A DNA stretch of 5,928 nucleotides, taken from the NCBI GenBank assembly GCA_000433115.1, contig FR892217.1:1-5928 (forward strand). Reading direction: 5' to 3'. This document shows, piece after piece, positions 4,950 through 5,928 of the stretch. This stretch comes from Ruminococcus sp. CAG:382 (lineage in GTDB: Bacteria; Bacillota; Clostridia; Oscillospirales; CAG-382). Position numbers and translations under genes: made by a program. Under the pieces are notes generated by a model, which saw only the letters and a list, made by a program, of their open reading frames with translations, ran no database searches and was not told the origin of the DNA. How positions within the stretch are numbered: position 1 is the first letter of the stretch; each line of letters begins with the position of its first letter.

Positions 4950-5928
4950 TCTTTATCCTCACTGTTGTAAAAATCAAAAATTTTCTTCGCGGTCGGCCGC
5001 GAAATCCCGTTTACAGCCACAAGCTCCTCAAAGCTTGCGGCTTTTATTTTCTTCAGCCCGCCGAAATGCTTCAGCAACAGCTCAGCCGTTTTGGGACCGA
5101 CGCCTTCGATATCCGTGAGAGACGTCGATTTGACCGATTTGCGGCGCTTTGCGTCCATTTTTCCGAAAGTTGCGTTGTGCACCTCTTCCTGAATGCGGTA
5201 AAAGAACCTGAAAAGGTCGTCGCGCTTCATGAGTGAGATCTCGTTTTCGCCGTCGGTCAGTGTGCGCGTTTTGTGATGCTCGTCCTTCACCATGCCGAAA
5301 ACGGGTATGACGACACCCTTTTCGTCGAGCAGTGATTTTATCGTGGAAACATGACCCTCGCCGCCGTCTAGCAGGAACAGATCGGGATAATCCCATTCCG
5401 GATGCCCCAGCCTGCGTTCGATCGCCTCGCGCATTGCGGCATAGTCGTCCTGCCCCTGATTCCGGATGTTGAAGGTGCGGTACTCCTTTTTGACGAATCG
5501 CCCGTCGATCATGACGGTCATGACGCAGGTCGTATGTTCATCGCCGCTGTTTGAAATGTCATACGCTTCAATGCGCCGGGGCAGCACCTCAAGACCGAGG
5601 AACGAAGCGATCCCGGCAAGGAATTTTGTGGTTTTGTCTTCCGTTTCGCGCTTGTGCATGAGCAGGTTTTTCGCGTTGTTTTCGGACTGCTCAACAAGCC
5701 GGTGCTTGTCGCCGCGCTGAGGGCGGTAAAGCCTGACGCTGCCGCTTTCCGCAAATTTCGCTTCAAGCATACTCTGATCCTCCGGAAGCAGGTCATAGCC
5801 CAGAAGCACTTCCTTCGGAATATATTCGCGGTCCGTATAAAACCTGAAAAGCAGTGATGTCAGCGTACCCGAATCAAGAATTTCCTCGGCGGGGAAGAAG
5901 AAGCATTCGCGGTCGGTGATGATACCGC
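4946..5928 (-). CDS. uvrC: Excinuclease ABC subunit C (UvrC), C-terminal part; 5' end outside window
   Basis: About 327 codons of the C-terminal half of UvrC are visible, roughly half of the usual 600 or so residues. The N-terminal GIY-YIG nuclease and UVR domain lie outside the window. UvrC makes both incisions around DNA lesions marked by UvrAB. The visible part contains the RNase H-like 5'-incision domain. Counting residues from the codon at 5809, Asp84 is in YDIS, Asp121-Asp122 precede YAAMRE, Asp148 is in LLDGGEG and His211 is in EEVHN; these match the conserved Asp and His positions. Two helix-hairpin-helix motifs follow, near IEGVGPKTA (234-242) and VNGISRPTA (266-274), for DNA binding. 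The usual RDE-x-HRF block reads QEEVHNATF here and the later HR motif is absent, so this copy is divergent. The stop overlaps the rsmD start (ATGA). Confidence 0.95.
   Translation of the reverse strand, partial: GIITDRECFFFPAEEILDSGTLTSLLFRFYTDREYIPKEVLLGYDLLPEDQSMLEAKFAESGSVRLYRPQRGDKHRLVEQSENNAKNLLMHKRETEDKTTKFLAGIASFLGLEVLPRRIEAYDISNSGDEHTTCVMTVMIDGRFVKKEYRTFNIRNQGQDDYAAMREAIERRLGHPEWDYPDLFLLDGGEGHVSTIKSLLDEKGVVIPVFGMVKDEHHKTRTLTDGENEISLMKRDDLFRFFYRIQEEVHNATFGKMDAKRRKSVKSTSLTDIEGVGPKTAELLLKHFGGLKKIKAASFEELVAVNGISRPTAKKIFDFYNSEDKE

Noticed and set aside
1..5928. Mobile element, CRISPR array, toxin-antitoxin or phage content
   Set aside because: No terminal inverted repeats, transposase or integrase motifs, regularly spaced repeats or small paired genes were found on either strand.

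Overview
This window appears to be chromosomal DNA from a Clostridia-type member of the Bacillota, probably a mid-GC gut or anaerobic lineage. The evidence is the rsmD-coaD gene order, strong Shine-Dalgarno sequences, near-consensus sigma-A promoters with 17-bp spacers, and divergent but intact housekeeping proteins. The taxonomic placement is inferred from these features; there is no rRNA or other marker to fix it. No tRNA or rRNA gene, CRISPR array, insertion sequence or phage gene was seen.

Every gene lies on the minus strand, so transcription runs from high to low coordinates. The order is: uvrC (5' end outside the window, through 4946); rsmD, overlapping uvrC by ATGA; an 87-bp AT-rich gap with a good promoter and possibly a weak terminator; coaD (4316-3846); an enolase-superfamily enzyme whose GTG start directly follows the coaD stop (3845-2580); a D-2-hydroxyacid dehydrogenase-family oxidoreductase 6 bp further on (2573-1584); a small exported or membrane-anchored helical protein (1534-863); a clear intrinsic terminator (852-815); a consensus promoter (808-780); and a nucleotidyltransferase-fold-like gene that runs off the left edge (748-1).

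The right half is housekeeping: nucleotide excision repair (UvrC), 16S rRNA m2G966 methylation (RsmD) and coenzyme A synthesis (CoaD). The middle is metabolic. The enolase-superfamily protein and the dehydrogenase are spaced so tightly behind coaD that they are almost certainly co-translated with it. They may act in sequence on a hydroxy-acid or sugar-acid substrate, but the sequence does not reveal which. The secreted protein follows after 49 bp with no promoter of its own visible. The leftmost gene is a separate transcription unit. It resembles the uncharacterised nucleotidyltransferase family (PF14907-like), but the usual D-x-D reads D-x-N, so its catalytic status is doubtful.

No clear new defence or mobile system was found. 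The points most worth a second look are the coaD/enolase-superfamily/dehydrogenase operon, the altered nucleotidyltransferase-like protein and the unrecognised exported protein.
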